From NCBI GenBank assembly GCA_002633025.1, contig NMRB01000275.1, positions 101,256 to 165,255 on the forward strand: a stretch of DNA of 64,000 nt. The letters are read 5' to 3'. This document shows, one piece after another, positions 23,101 to 33,001 of this stretch. Source of the DNA: Notospermus geniculatus. Lineage: Eukaryota; Nemertea; Pilidiophora; Heteronemertea; Lineidae. A program made the position numbers and the translations under genes. The notes below the pieces were generated by a model that saw only the letters and a list, made by a program, of their open reading frames with translations, ran no database searches and had not been told where the DNA came from. The first letter of the stretch is position 1; every line of letters begins with the position of its first letter.

Positions 23101-25455
23101 AAGCTGAAGAGTCATCTTTAAAGACCCATCAGACTCTGTTTTAACATTTGACACAGTTGGTCCTACAGGTGAGGTTACCTTTTCACCTCTCTTTCCCTTA
23201 GATTTCCTCGAGTGTTTTTCATGAGTTGCTGGTGCTTCTTCATTTTCTGGTGGCAGTGCACTTTGATCATCTGGTGGTAATGTAACTGGCGAGGCAGATT
23301 CTGTCTCAGATGATTTCTTCTTTTTTCCAGACTGAAGGAGATTTGTTGTCTTCCCTGATTTATCTGTCTCCTGTTTCTTCCTACTCTGGAATAATCAAAT
23401 TTTAAGATATATCATGAATCATTCACCATCACTAGTTGTTTCAGGTAAATCACTTGAGCAGCCTGTACAATGTGCTTACCTTTCTTCCTGTCAGGACCTC
23501 TTGTAGGTCATCCATGCCTTGCTCCATTTCTAGAAACTTTGAGGAGCCTCGCTGACTCGAAAAGTTAGAAAGTTACAAGGAATTCGTGAGAAATCAATAT
23601 GTTCAGCACACTGGTGGTGTGCTGAACATAATAACCTACCTCTTTTTACTTTCTTCTTATATATTCTCTTTTTCTTCCTCGGTAGTGCGTTTCCCCTCGG
23701 CGTCAAGTCTATCTCCAGACCAACATCACTGGTGTCGCCCCCTTCCTCAACACCACCACCTTCACCATGCTCATCACCATCACCATGTGTCATACCTGCA
23801 AATTACAATTTGCGTCAGCTATGATTTTATAAAGCTTACTTTTGAGTGGCAAATTGCTTCAATAGCAATCACCTTCTCCAGGACTCGAGTCTTTTCAAGC
23901 AATAAAACAAAACCAGTCAGACGTAGAAAGCGACATGGACTGTTGAGAAGTGCCAAATCTTACCAGAGATGATCTCTTCAGCAATTTCAGGTATTGTCTG
24001 TTCATGCTGATCAGCTTTGCCTTCCTTCTTCGACTTCTTTTTCTTCTTCGTCTTGCCTTCCTTGCCTCCCTCACCAGCAGGACTAACACTGATGACCGGA
24101 GTCGCCTGGGTTGTTGGTGACGGCAACACAGTAGGCACCACAGGGACGACAGGCGCGAGACCCAGATGCATGGCAAGAGCACTCTGCTCCGCCAACTCCT
24201 TCTGCTCCTTGGCCTTAGCATCTCGAGCTAACTGCTGGGCAGCAAGAATATCTTTAATCTTAATCTTTTCAATCCCAGTGCCCTCTCTGTCCTTCCCTTT
24301 CCTCTTTTTGCCCTCCGACCTCGACGATTTCTTTTTCTTCTTCTCATGAGTGGATTCCCCGTCAGGAGAACTTACAATCGCTGCTGCTTTTTCTTTTGTG
24401 GGAGACAGGATCAGCTTCATCTTCAACCCACTATCTCCCTCCATGACACTCGTCACATCCTGATGCTCGGGGATCTCCAACGGGGGAAGTGGGGGTAACG
24501 GATCCACGTCTTTCTTCCGCGACTTTTTCTTTGTTCCTTCAGCAGGAGGAGACTGTCCAAGCTGAAGAGTCATCTTTAAAGACCCATCAGACTCTGTTTT
24601 AACATTTGACACCGTTGGTCCCACAGGTGAGGTTACCTTTTCACCTCTCTTTCCCTTCGATTTCCTCGAGTGTTTTTCATGAGCTGCTGGTGCTTCTTCA
24701 TTTTCTGGTGGCAGTGCACTTTGATCATCTGGTGGTAATGTAATTGGTGAGGCAGATTCTGTCTCAGATGATTTCTTCTTTTTTCCAGACTGAAGGAGAT
24801 TTGTTGTCTTCCCTGATTTATCTGTCTCCTGTTTCTTCCTACTCTGGAATAATCAAATTTTAAGATATATCATGAATCATTCACCATCACTAGTTGTTTC
24901 AGGTAAGTCACTTGAGCAGCCTGTACAATGTGCTTACCTTTCTTCCTGTCAGGACCTCTTGTAGGTCATCCATGCCTTGCTCCATTTCTAGAAACTTTGA
25001 GGACTTTTTGCGTACTCGCCCAGTTCTTGATATACCTCCATCTGAAAGAGATTGTATGAAATGACAACACTAACTATCACACTTACACTGAGGTTCAAAC
25101 TCCAAAATGACTCAGTAGGCCCTCTCAGCGTTTGGGCAATGAATGGCAGGGCATCTCAATGTCATCTCATCAGTTCGTCCCCTCTCCTTGCTGAGCTAAG
25201 CTGTGAGCAGTCATCTGATACTGCATTTAGAACCAGTTGGTCATAGAATCAGGGTTGATCAGTAGGCCTACATTCTTTCTTGACAATCACACCGCAGCGC
25301 CACCTAGCGGTTCAATTTTTTTGACTTCTGGCAGCAGATAAAACTCTGATTTTACCTTCAGATGAAAGTCTTTCCCTTTTCCTCGGTATTTCTTCGGATG
25401 CTCCTTCATCTTGTGAAGTATGTCGACGCTTCGCAGCTCGACTAGAATGCGACAT
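20108..25455 (-). CDS. HMGXB4: HMG box-containing protein 4 (HMGXB4/HMG2L1)
   Basis: A nuclear HMG-box protein, linked in vertebrates to Wnt repression and chromatin remodelling. Ten exons on the minus strand (5' to 3'): 25455-25356, 25041-24938, 24843-23964, 23795-23640, 21917-21733, 21391-21307, 21144-21080, 20958-20806, 20586-20494, 20275-20108, about 662 residues (human about 601). All phases agree. The protein opens [11 protein letters not shown], has a lysine/serine-rich middle with the family block [10 protein letters not shown], then the HMG box split over exons 6-8 ([45 protein letters not shown]). Its C-terminal domain matches human closely: [31 protein letters not shown], and the end [11 protein letters not shown]. 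Exons 3-4 and 5-10 each exist twice; I use the copies that connect to an intact exon 2 and reach a stop first. It is divergent from PLAA, whose ATG is 322 bases away. Confidence 0.92.
21445..21580. mobile_element. 136-bp MITE with 3-bp target duplication
   Basis: The ends are GGCTGGGTTGCACAAAACTC and, in reverse complement, GGCCCGGTTGCACAAAACTC; the interior is also partly palindromic (TTAGCGCTAAC, TTTTTACGTCA). It is flanked by CAG on both sides (21442-21444, 21581-21583). The matching site in copy A has one CAG (18961-18963) and no insert. A 3-bp duplication and GGCCCGGTTGCAC ends resemble Harbinger-type MITEs; that assignment is inference. Confidence 0.85.
22189..23543 (-). pseudogene. HMGXB4: Extra copy of HMGXB4 exons 3-4 plus truncated exon 2
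   Basis: Exon 2 fragment (codes [18 protein letters not shown]), exon 3 at 23385-22506 and exon 4 at 22344-22189, all with intact splice sites and open frame. Exon 4 of copy Y ends after the first base of a codon, while exon 3 of copy X starts on a codon boundary. Splicing Y into X would therefore shift the frame, so a working mRNA can hold only one set. Likely a second allele or a dead tandem duplicate. Confidence 0.8.
23599..23629. repeat. Short perfect hairpin at the repeat junction
   Basis: ATGTTCAGCACAC followed after 5 bases by its exact reverse complement GTGTGCTGAACAT. It ends exactly where copy Y of the HMGXB4 exon 3-4 repeat begins (about 23629), inside the 85-base filler. Confidence 0.7.
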
Positions 25456-25777
25456 ATTCTCTTGAGAGGGGCGATTTTGAGGAAAAATTACAAAGAAAAT
25501 TTTTGAAAGGAGGCTGCCATTTTTGATTCAGACGTTCTTGGTAGAATTACGAATTACGAATTACGAATTACGAATGTTTATTGCTCCGTATAAATGTTAC
25601 ACCATTTACATAGGAAGAGATACAATAAACGTAAAAACATTTTAAAAAAGTGCATAGAGATGAGAAGACAAAAGAAGTAGGAAATAGTAAACAAGGATCT
25701 GTCTGATGGAATGTACCTTGGATACCAAGCGTGCNCTAGCTGGAGATATCGCTCCCCTGTGAAAAAAGTGCAAAATC
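25456..25777. promoter_or_regulatory. Divergent HMGXB4-PLAA intergenic region
   Basis: The two ATGs face away from each other across 322 bases, so both promoters must lie here or overlap the first exons. No TATA box is evident. A heptamer array and LINE-like tail occupy the PLAA side, and one N at 25735 marks an assembly join, so real spacing may differ. Confidence 0.5.
25551..25735 (-). mobile_element. Probable 3' end of a non-LTR retrotransposon
   Basis: Read on the minus strand, about 160 bases end with GGAGCAATAAACATTCG followed by four copies of the heptamer GTAATTC. A 3' AATAAA followed by a short tandem tail is usual for CR1/L2-like LINEs. No reverse-transcriptase frame is present, and the upstream side runs into the single N at 25735. 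It lies in the short divergent region between HMGXB4 and PLAA. Confidence 0.45.
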
Positions 25778-28700
25778 ATGGCGAGTTACAAGTTGCGGTG
25801 TTCACTTGCAAGTCATCAATTAGATGTAAGGGCACTTTATGCCCCCTCGTTTTACAATGGAGGTTTCGTGTCGGGTTCTAGGGACAAGACAGCAAAAGTC
25901 TGGAAGCCAATCAGGTAGGCATTTCCTGAATAAATGCCAGAAATTCAACTGCGAATGTTGGGATAAGCCGGTTTTAGGCTGTGCTGCCACCTCTCGGCCA
26001 AAAGTGAAACTGAATTTCTTTTGAAGGCTCTTGGATTGGTGCTTGAAGAAATCTTCTTAAAATTTATATACATGCATATTTGACCGGATTAAACTGCGCA
26101 GTATGTCGCAATGCCTTGGTCGCAAGTGTAGTAATGTACAATAACTTTACCGTTAACAAACTTTATCGTTATTCTTTGCAGGGACTCTGTTGGATTCGAT
26201 GTGATCCATTCTTTGACAGGTCACGCAAATTTCATCTCAAGTGTTTGTGTGACGGTCCCAACGCCCGATTATCCTGATGGATTGATTTACACTGGAAGTA
26301 ATGATCGTACAATCCTTGCGTACATACCCTACATTCCTGATCCAATCTTCAAGCTTACCGGTCATGAAAACACAGGTAGGTAGGCCTAGGCCAAGGTCTA
26401 TTCCCTGCCTGTGCAGCAAAAGTGATGACCTCTTGAGGTTGACTTGGATTCCTCTAGATATCGTGATGATTGACTATTGATATAATGAAAGATTCCTGAC
26501 ATGGGCCTAATTCCATGTCTCAGATTTGACCTACCCTTTTGTCAATGTGTACTGACAGTCAGTTTCTACATTTTCAGTCTGTGCTCTGGCCACTGGTGCT
26601 TTTGGTACACTGCTAAGTGGATCATGGGACATGTCGGCAAAAGTTTGGAGTCGAGATAAATGCTTGATGACTCTAAAAGGTAGGTTTATAAAGGGAGAGA
26701 TCACCACAAAAACTTCAAATGTTTGCTCAGTCATTTCCATGTTCACGACTTGACATGGATTACCGGTACTTTAAAATTACCCAGTATTCCTCCGTCTTCC
26801 TGCAGGTCATTCAGCTGCAGTGTGGGCAGTAGCTGTGATGCCAGAGCAAGGTTACATGTTGACAGGATCAGCCGACAAGTCTGTTAAACTGTGGAAGGCA
26901 GGCAAATGTGACAAGACACTAACAGGTAATAGCGGCTCCTTACCAGCAGCAGCAGCGGGAGCATGTGATGGATAGTTAACATCCTTTTCTTGTTTTATCA
27001 GGTCACACTGACTGTGTCCGTGGATTGGCCGTCTTCTCAGACTCGGAATTCCTCTCCTGCGCTAACGACGCATCCATCAAGAAATGGCGTGTAACTGGCG
27101 AATGTATCATGACGTGTTATGGCCATACAAACTACATATACAGCATAGCAATGATCCCGGGCACCAAAGATTTTGTCAGTACTGGAGAAGACAGGACACT
27201 TCGTGTTTGGCATGAAGATGAATGTGTGCAGACAATTGCACACGCTGCGCAGTCTGTCTGGACAGTCTGTGCCTTGCCGAATGGAGATGTTGTGACTGGT
27301 GCTAGGTAAGAGTGGGTCAACTTTTGAATGTACTCTTTCGGTAGCTTGTCATCTGACCAACAACATGGTTTACATTACAAATTATGGTAATCATTCAATA
27401 AGTGACAAGATATCGAAGCCGGATATATATTTGAAAAGGTCATTGTGGTTATGAACAATTGTCTATCTTTTCCAGCGACAACATGATACGCGTGTTCTCC
27501 AGGGCTCCAGAACGATATGCTGATCCAAGTGAACAGACGACATTTGAAGACGAAGTGTCGAACTCAGCGATCCCGACTCAAATTGGTGACGTCAGTGTTG
27601 AGAAATTGCCTGGTGTTGAGGTTCTGCAACAGCCAGGTATGTTTGAGGGTCCAGATATCGCTGTCTCAGAGTCTGGAGATCTGCATCTCATGTTGGACCA
27701 GGAAAGAGATTTCCAGAGATGTTGATACCTGAGACATTTCAGAAACCTTCACGAATGATGAATAGAACCTTCATCTTTTTGTCTTCTTTCCATTTCTCAC
27801 GCTACTGTCTGATATAAAGGGTTTATGGTAGAATATTCAAAGAATTGAGGCCTTGGTCTGGAAGTGTCGTTGAAGGCCATGGTGACTCATTGATTGTACG
27901 CCTGCCCTTCAGGTTCTAAGGATGGTCAGACGAAGATGGTGCGTGTTGGTAAAAAAGCTGAATGTCACCAGTGGTCGGCATCTGAAGGACGTTGGGTCAA
28001 GATTGGTGATGTTGTTGGTTCCTCAGGTGGTGGCTCGCAAGGGCCAACGGGCAAGAAACTGTTTGAAGGGAAGGTAGGTTGAGCCTCAACGAGGTGATCG
28101 AGGAAAGCCCTTCAGGCCTGCCCTGTTGGTTTCTGTGAAAGCTGCGTAGTGAGACCAGTGGCAATTATACCCAGTACGCTCTTCTCAGTTGAATCTGCTG
28201 TCCAAAAGTGAGATCTTTTGACACCACTCTCTAGAATTTATTATACGGGTAAATCTTTGATGGCAGTTCCTCTCGGCTACCACCTTTTGTATACACAGCT
28301 CATTCATTTCCCAGGAATATGATTATGTCTTTGACGTGGACATAGAAGAGGGGATGCCACCTTTAAAACTCCCTTTCAACATCACTGACGACCCCTGGTT
28401 TGCTGCCCAGGAGTTCATCCACAGACACGAATTGAGCCAGATGTTCTTGGATCAAATTGCTAACTTCATATACAAGAATACAGAGGGGGTGATGCTGGGA
28501 CAGAGGAGCACTGCAAATGTAGACCCCTTCACGGGTAGGTAGAGTGAAACAGATGCCTCAGTAATGAGGAAATCTCTCTGTTAAGGACGCCAAACTAAGT
28601 AACAACATTTGTCATGAAGAGTATCCTTGTTTATGGCTTTGTATTCTGTCAGATTCTTGTTTTGTTTTTGCAGGGGGTAGCCGCTACATCCCAAAGGATG

Positions 28701-29956
28701 ATGAACCCATGGTTACAGGCGGGTCGGACCCATTCACTGGTGGAAGTCGCTATATCCCTGATGGTATGGAAGACCCGGCCAAGAAACCAGCATCCAGTCG
28801 TGGTGCAGGTGGTGATACTGCTGCTGTAACTAAATTCTTTCCGAAGGATACATGTCTTGTTTTTGATTCAGCCAATCAAAATGCAGTTATAGGTGAGTCT
28901 TTTTTGCTTAGCCAATCAAAAGTGTAGTTGCTAACCTGCATTTGGTGAGCTGTTTCAACATAGTTTTGCCGAGACCATCTCAAGACTTGTATTCGACAAT
29001 TTCAGTCTGGATATATTTTCATTCTTTTCCAGCAAAAATCCGTGAATTCAATAGTCAAGTTGCACCTGACCTGAGGGTTGATCCTGACGACCTTGACTAT
29101 CTGACCTCTATGATGAATGCCAAGGGTGCCACACCTTTACAAGTAGAACTACTAGACAAACTACTTCAGTGGCCTATAGGTAAGACATCGTGGTGAATCT
29201 GTTCTTGGTTCCTCGTGCCGGGAGAGCTACCCTGTGGTGGGGATGTGTAGTATTTGGCTCTCTGACACAAACCCAAAGCTCTACCTTTGGGCTACCATGC
29301 TCCAATGTACAATATGGAGTTTGTAAATCTTAGGGTAGAGAATTGTTCAACAACGCAATCAGTGCTAAGATCATGTTCTATTTTCAGACAAACAGTTTCC
29401 ATGCCTGGACATCCTCCGTCTGTCAATCAGATGTGACACACTTAACCAACATTTCTGTGATGCGACGAACGGACCCCACTTCTTACAGGGAATGTTACGA
29501 ACTGTCACCTCAGGATCTCCCACAGCCAATCAAATGTTAGGATTTAGAACTTTATGTAATGCATTTCTCCGCCAATGGGGGCGTGACCTTCTCTTGAAAA
29601 ATCGAGATTCTGTGATTACTGCCGTGTTGAATGCAAAGGACAATGCCAACAAGAATGTCCAGATTGGTGCAACAACAGCTCTTTTGAATTATTCTGTTGT
29701 TTTGCAAAATTCTGATGATGTGGAGGCGAAATCTCAGTGTCTCTTAGCCGCCCATACGATGCTGGACTCAATCAAGGACATGGAAGCAAAGTTCCGCTTG
29801 TTGGTTGCTATTGGAAACATGATACATGCTGATGACAACGGCAAGGATTTGGCGCTGTCTCTCGATATGACGAATACAGTTCGGTCCATGATGGCTATCA
29901 AAGATCCTGTGAAGGTCTCCCAATGTGCTCAACAGATTTTGGATCATCTAAAGTAA
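25778..29956 (+). CDS. PLAA: Phospholipase A2-activating protein (PLAA, Ufd3/Doa1 family)
   Basis: A ubiquitin-binding cofactor of the p97/VCP ATPase, acting in ubiquitin recycling and endolysosomal sorting. Eleven exons join in frame: 25778-25914, 26182-26375, 26578-26679, 26806-26925, 27002-27305, 27476-27636, 27913-28073, 28315-28534, 28674-28892, 29033-29179, 29388-29956, giving about 777 residues (human about 795). The N-terminal half is a seven-bladed WD40 propeller ([52 protein letters not shown]). Next come the PFU domain ([20 protein letters not shown], then [13 protein letters not shown]), DPFTGGSRY-type repeats, and the C-terminal PUL domain ([10 protein letters not shown] onward). 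The start is the ATG of [10 protein letters not shown], aligned with the human N-terminus. The last exon is large and holds most of PUL. All splice sites are GT-AG. Confidence 0.96.
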
Positions 29957-30231
29957 TTAAATAGGAATCAGAACAAGAGAAACATCTTGAGAATGAACAG
30001 TCCTCCTGGCGGGATGATTCCCAGCAGTCACAAGCTCATTCAACCCTTCAAGGACGGGGTAGACTTTGATTTGTTGATATAGAAATATGATTTTATGTGC
30101 CGCTAGTATGAAGTATGTTCACATCCTTTTTAAAGGATTTTGTATTATTTATCACTTGCATTATGAATGAAGTATTATTATGAACGAATTTTCTTCTTTG
30201 ACTCTGTTATTCCTCTTTGATTGCATTTTGT

Positions 30232-30402
30232 CACAGGCCCCTGGAAGCCTAGTAGCGGGATTATCGGGTTAGTTAGCGGGAATATCGGGTTAAACCATTG
30301 TAAACAATGGGTAAGATATCTTACCCATTGTTTACAATGGTTTAACCCGATATTCCCGCTAACTAACCCGATAATCCCGCTACTAGGCTTCAGGGGCCTG
30401 TG
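30232..30402. mobile_element. 171-bp near-perfect palindromic MITE with 7-bp target duplication
   Basis: Ends CACAGGCCCCTG and its complement; the two arms match over their full length except one extra G, and meet at GATATC. It is flanked by ATTTTGT on both sides (30225-30231 and 30403-30409). It lies about 275 bases after the PLAA stop, so it may be within that 3' UTR, where it would form a very stable RNA hairpin. Confidence 0.85.
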
Positions 30403-30679
30403 ATTTTGTATTGAATTTCATGTTCCCTCTTGATTTTGTCAGTGTGTGGTATTTTCCATTCAACTGATGTTGAAGTGGAAACCGTTTATTCTCATGGACC
30501 CCCAAAATACACCCAGCAACAGAATCCCGCCACCAAAAATGATCACCATGCCTCACTTTTGTTCGTTCACGTAAATATTAACACGATGGGTGACATCCAT
30601 CACAAAATTATGAAGAACAGTTCTGTGCTAAGATTTCAGGTTCCATCAACTACCGTTAGATGTCAGGGTGCGCGCCAAA

Positions 30680-32535
30680 ATGCCGACGAAAGTGATGGCG
30701 CTGACACGAGCTTCTTTATCGCTCACCCGATTCATGTGCCATCGCTTCAAGGGCTCGCTGTATTTCACAGAACCAGGTGAGTTCATATTGTTCGTAATTT
30801 CGCTGGCACAACCGTTGTATGTTCTTGCCACCCCGTTAATTCATGCAAAAGACTGCATGCTTTTACTGGACGCTCAATGTCATGGATTGCCGGACGGCGA
30901 GGGGGCGTCTCAGAAGTCGGCCTACCAACAGGCGCGGGATTTGAATACTGGTATATGTGCGCTGTGGGAATCGATGGTTCTTTTTATTAGGCCTAGTCTG
31001 CGGTGACTAGCGAGTGAGCGTTAGGAACCACTGATTTCGATTTCGTCAGGTTGTGGATGCTCTTGCGTTGGTTGGGGCGAAGTAATTTTTAGCTCAGCTT
31101 TCAGCTGAGCTAGTCATATGTATACTGAGTGGCGTCCGTCTGTGTGTGTGTGTGTGTGTGTGTGTGTCGTCCGTGAAACTGGCACGTTTCGCAACCGCAA
31201 GGCCCAGGGTCATGAAAGCCGGTGGAGTGGTAGGCCCTAGGAAGGACTCGAAACAGGACCAAAAATTTTTGCGATCTGACGTACATTCTGCTCTCCAGGG
31301 GGCATTTTCCGTAAAATGGAAAACCCCAATAACTCAGTCCACAGGCAATATATCAAACTGAAATTGATAGGGTATGAAGCTTGATTTTTGGTACACCAAG
31401 TNGCCACTCAGCCAGTGATGCCGCCGACAGAAAAGAGATCATAGAGAAGCTGGCGACATGTCCCGGAGGTTCGGTGGACCTCAGCAAGTGTCAGGAGACG
31501 GGGATTGCCGTCGTGACCTTCAACAATCCAAAGATGAAGAACGCGCTATCTGGCAAGTAAAATTTGGTTCAGTTTAAAGCAGAACTGCATGAATGAAAGT
31601 CCACGTGGTCGATGTAGGCCCTAACAGTGGGGTTGAAAGAACCCTCAGGCCTTTGATCCCTGGCGATGAAAGACCGACTTTGTGTCTCTACCTCATGTCT
31701 CCTCGCTTACTCAGCATTTGTTGGTCCCATTTATTCCAGTCTTCGCCACAGCGGAGTGGTTGAAACATTTCGACTAAATTGGTCCCGTTCTGCTATCCAG
31801 TCGGTGTGGCCAGGAATCAATCTAACCGGCTGGTAAAGGACCATTTGTCTTTCAGGAAAGATGGTCCTTGATCTCATTGACGTCATAGGGGAGTTGGAGA
31901 CCTGGGAGGCAGGGAAGGGCCTGTTGATCCGTGGGGCCGGCTCCTACTGGAGTTCAGGTGCCGACTTCAAGACTGTCTTGGAAATCGCCAATCCAGGGAG
32001 TGGGGCCCAATTCACTGTCTTAATGCACGAAATAATGCAGAGGATGCGTCGTCTGCCTCTTATAAGTGTCTGTATCATTCAGGGAAATGCGTTAGGGGGC
32101 GGTGCAGAGCTCACCTTAGCCGCGGACTTCCGCATTGTAACCAATTCGTCGGGCCTAGCTTTCATTCATTCTAAAATGAAAGTCACACCGGGTTTCGGTG
32201 GCGGAACTTTGTTGACCAGACTCGTCGGGCGAACGAAGGCGTTGGAAATCCTTGCGAGCGCACGTCGCATTGGACCAGAGGAGGCGCTGAAACTAGGCCT
32301 CGCGGATAAAGTAGTACCAGATACTGCGGATGTCATAGACTTTGGTAAGAAGTGGCTATCCGACTTGACACAAGGACCCGTGGACGTGGTCAGGGCAGTA
32401 AAATCCATCGTCCAGGAAGCGTCCGAATTGACCTTGCACGAATCGCTTGAGCAGGAGAGACGGGTGTTTGGGACTCTGTGGGGTTCAGACAGCCATCGGG
32501 AGATGCTGGGGAAGATGATGAAGAAAGAAAAATGA
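30680..32535 (+). CDS. ECHDC1: Ethylmalonyl-CoA decarboxylase (ECHDC1)
   Basis: An enoyl-CoA hydratase/isomerase-fold enzyme that removes ethylmalonyl-CoA and related side products of acetyl-CoA carboxylase (metabolite proofreading). Three exons: 30680-30776, 31412-31552, 31856-32535, about 305 residues (human about 307). Seen motifs: CPGGSVDLSKCQETGIAVVT, NNPKMKNALSG, RGAGSYWSSGADF and the oxyanion-hole block GNALGGGAELTLAADFR, then HSKMKVTPGFGGGTLLTRLV. Intron 2 has a GC donor (CTATCTG then GCAAGT) and a TTCAG acceptor; no GT donor restores the frame. Exon 2 starts eight bases after the N at 31402, using CACTCAG as acceptor, so this acceptor should be checked. Exon 1 codes a basic stretch. 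The gene is convergent with MIOX. Confidence 0.9.
31086..31167. repeat. AGCTCAGC...GCTGAGCT hairpin followed by (TG)n
   Basis: A short inverted repeat (TTAGCTCAGC / GCTGAGCTAG) is followed about 30 bases later by 27 bases of TG dinucleotides at 31141-31167. Similar AGCTCACC/GGTGAGCT hairpins occur at about 36679 and 52952. In the 36.6 kb case a short-unit microsatellite also lies beside the hairpin, which suggests a shared dispersed element. Confidence 0.5.
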
Positions 32536-32674
32536 AGCCGTCGTCGGATTCATTGCCATACTGACTTTGGCGCCATTGACGTGGCGTTTGCATGAGGTGA
32601 CGAAGGGAGCGAGCATGAAGAACCACTGATTACCTTAGGATGGAGGCGACGGCACCCGAGGGACTTCAGTAAAA

Positions 32675-32689
32675 AATAAAAATAATAAA
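32675..32689 (+). promoter_or_regulatory. Poly(A) signals, ECHDC1
   Basis: Two overlapping-range AATAAA hexamers at 32675-32680 and 32684-32689, 140-150 bases after the ECHDC1 stop. Confidence 0.6.
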
Positions 32690-32712
32690 AATCTACATCG
32701 AAATTCGTGATC

Positions 32713-32718
32713 TTTATT
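32713..32718 (-). promoter_or_regulatory. Poly(A) signal, MIOX
   Basis: AATAAA on the minus strand, about 285 bases after the MIOX stop. It lies only 24 bases from the ECHDC1 signal on the other strand, so the two mRNAs probably overlap at their 3' ends. Confidence 0.5.
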
Positions 32719-33001
32719 TAACTTTTGTCTTTCAACAATACCGTAGTGTGACTCGCTCAGAATATACAAATGTATTTTGTAATGTGGAAATATAAATTTA
32801 CAGATGTGAATATACGTGGTTGCATGACTGCGTACAGCTAATTCGATTGTGTTTATTTCGTAAATGTATTGTGATCGTACATTGTACATGTAATTGTAAG
32901 TAAACTGAACACCGGTAATCGTAAATGAAGCTTAGGGAGCACACTCTCTCATTGAGACAGGTTCTTCTATCCAAAGAGCTGGAAACTCGGCCCTCCCCAC
33001 A

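Larger units (their letters stand above)
22178..25004. repeat. 1.37 kb direct repeat of HMGXB4 exons 3-4 with half of exon 2
   Basis: Copy X is 22178-23543 and copy Y is 23629-25004, separated by 85 bases of unrelated filler. Copy X breaks off inside exon 2 after GAAACTTTGAGGA (plus strand), so it lacks the first half of exon 2. Exon 3 is 880 bases in both copies and exon 4 is 156 bases in both. Confidence 0.9.

Noticed and set aside
16874-25455. Initial idea that the minus-strand Lys-rich gene is an AP-3 delta subunit
   Set aside because: The Lys-rich linker is not diagnostic. The HMG box, the [10 protein letters not shown] block and the C-terminal [11 protein letters not shown] identify HMGXB4.
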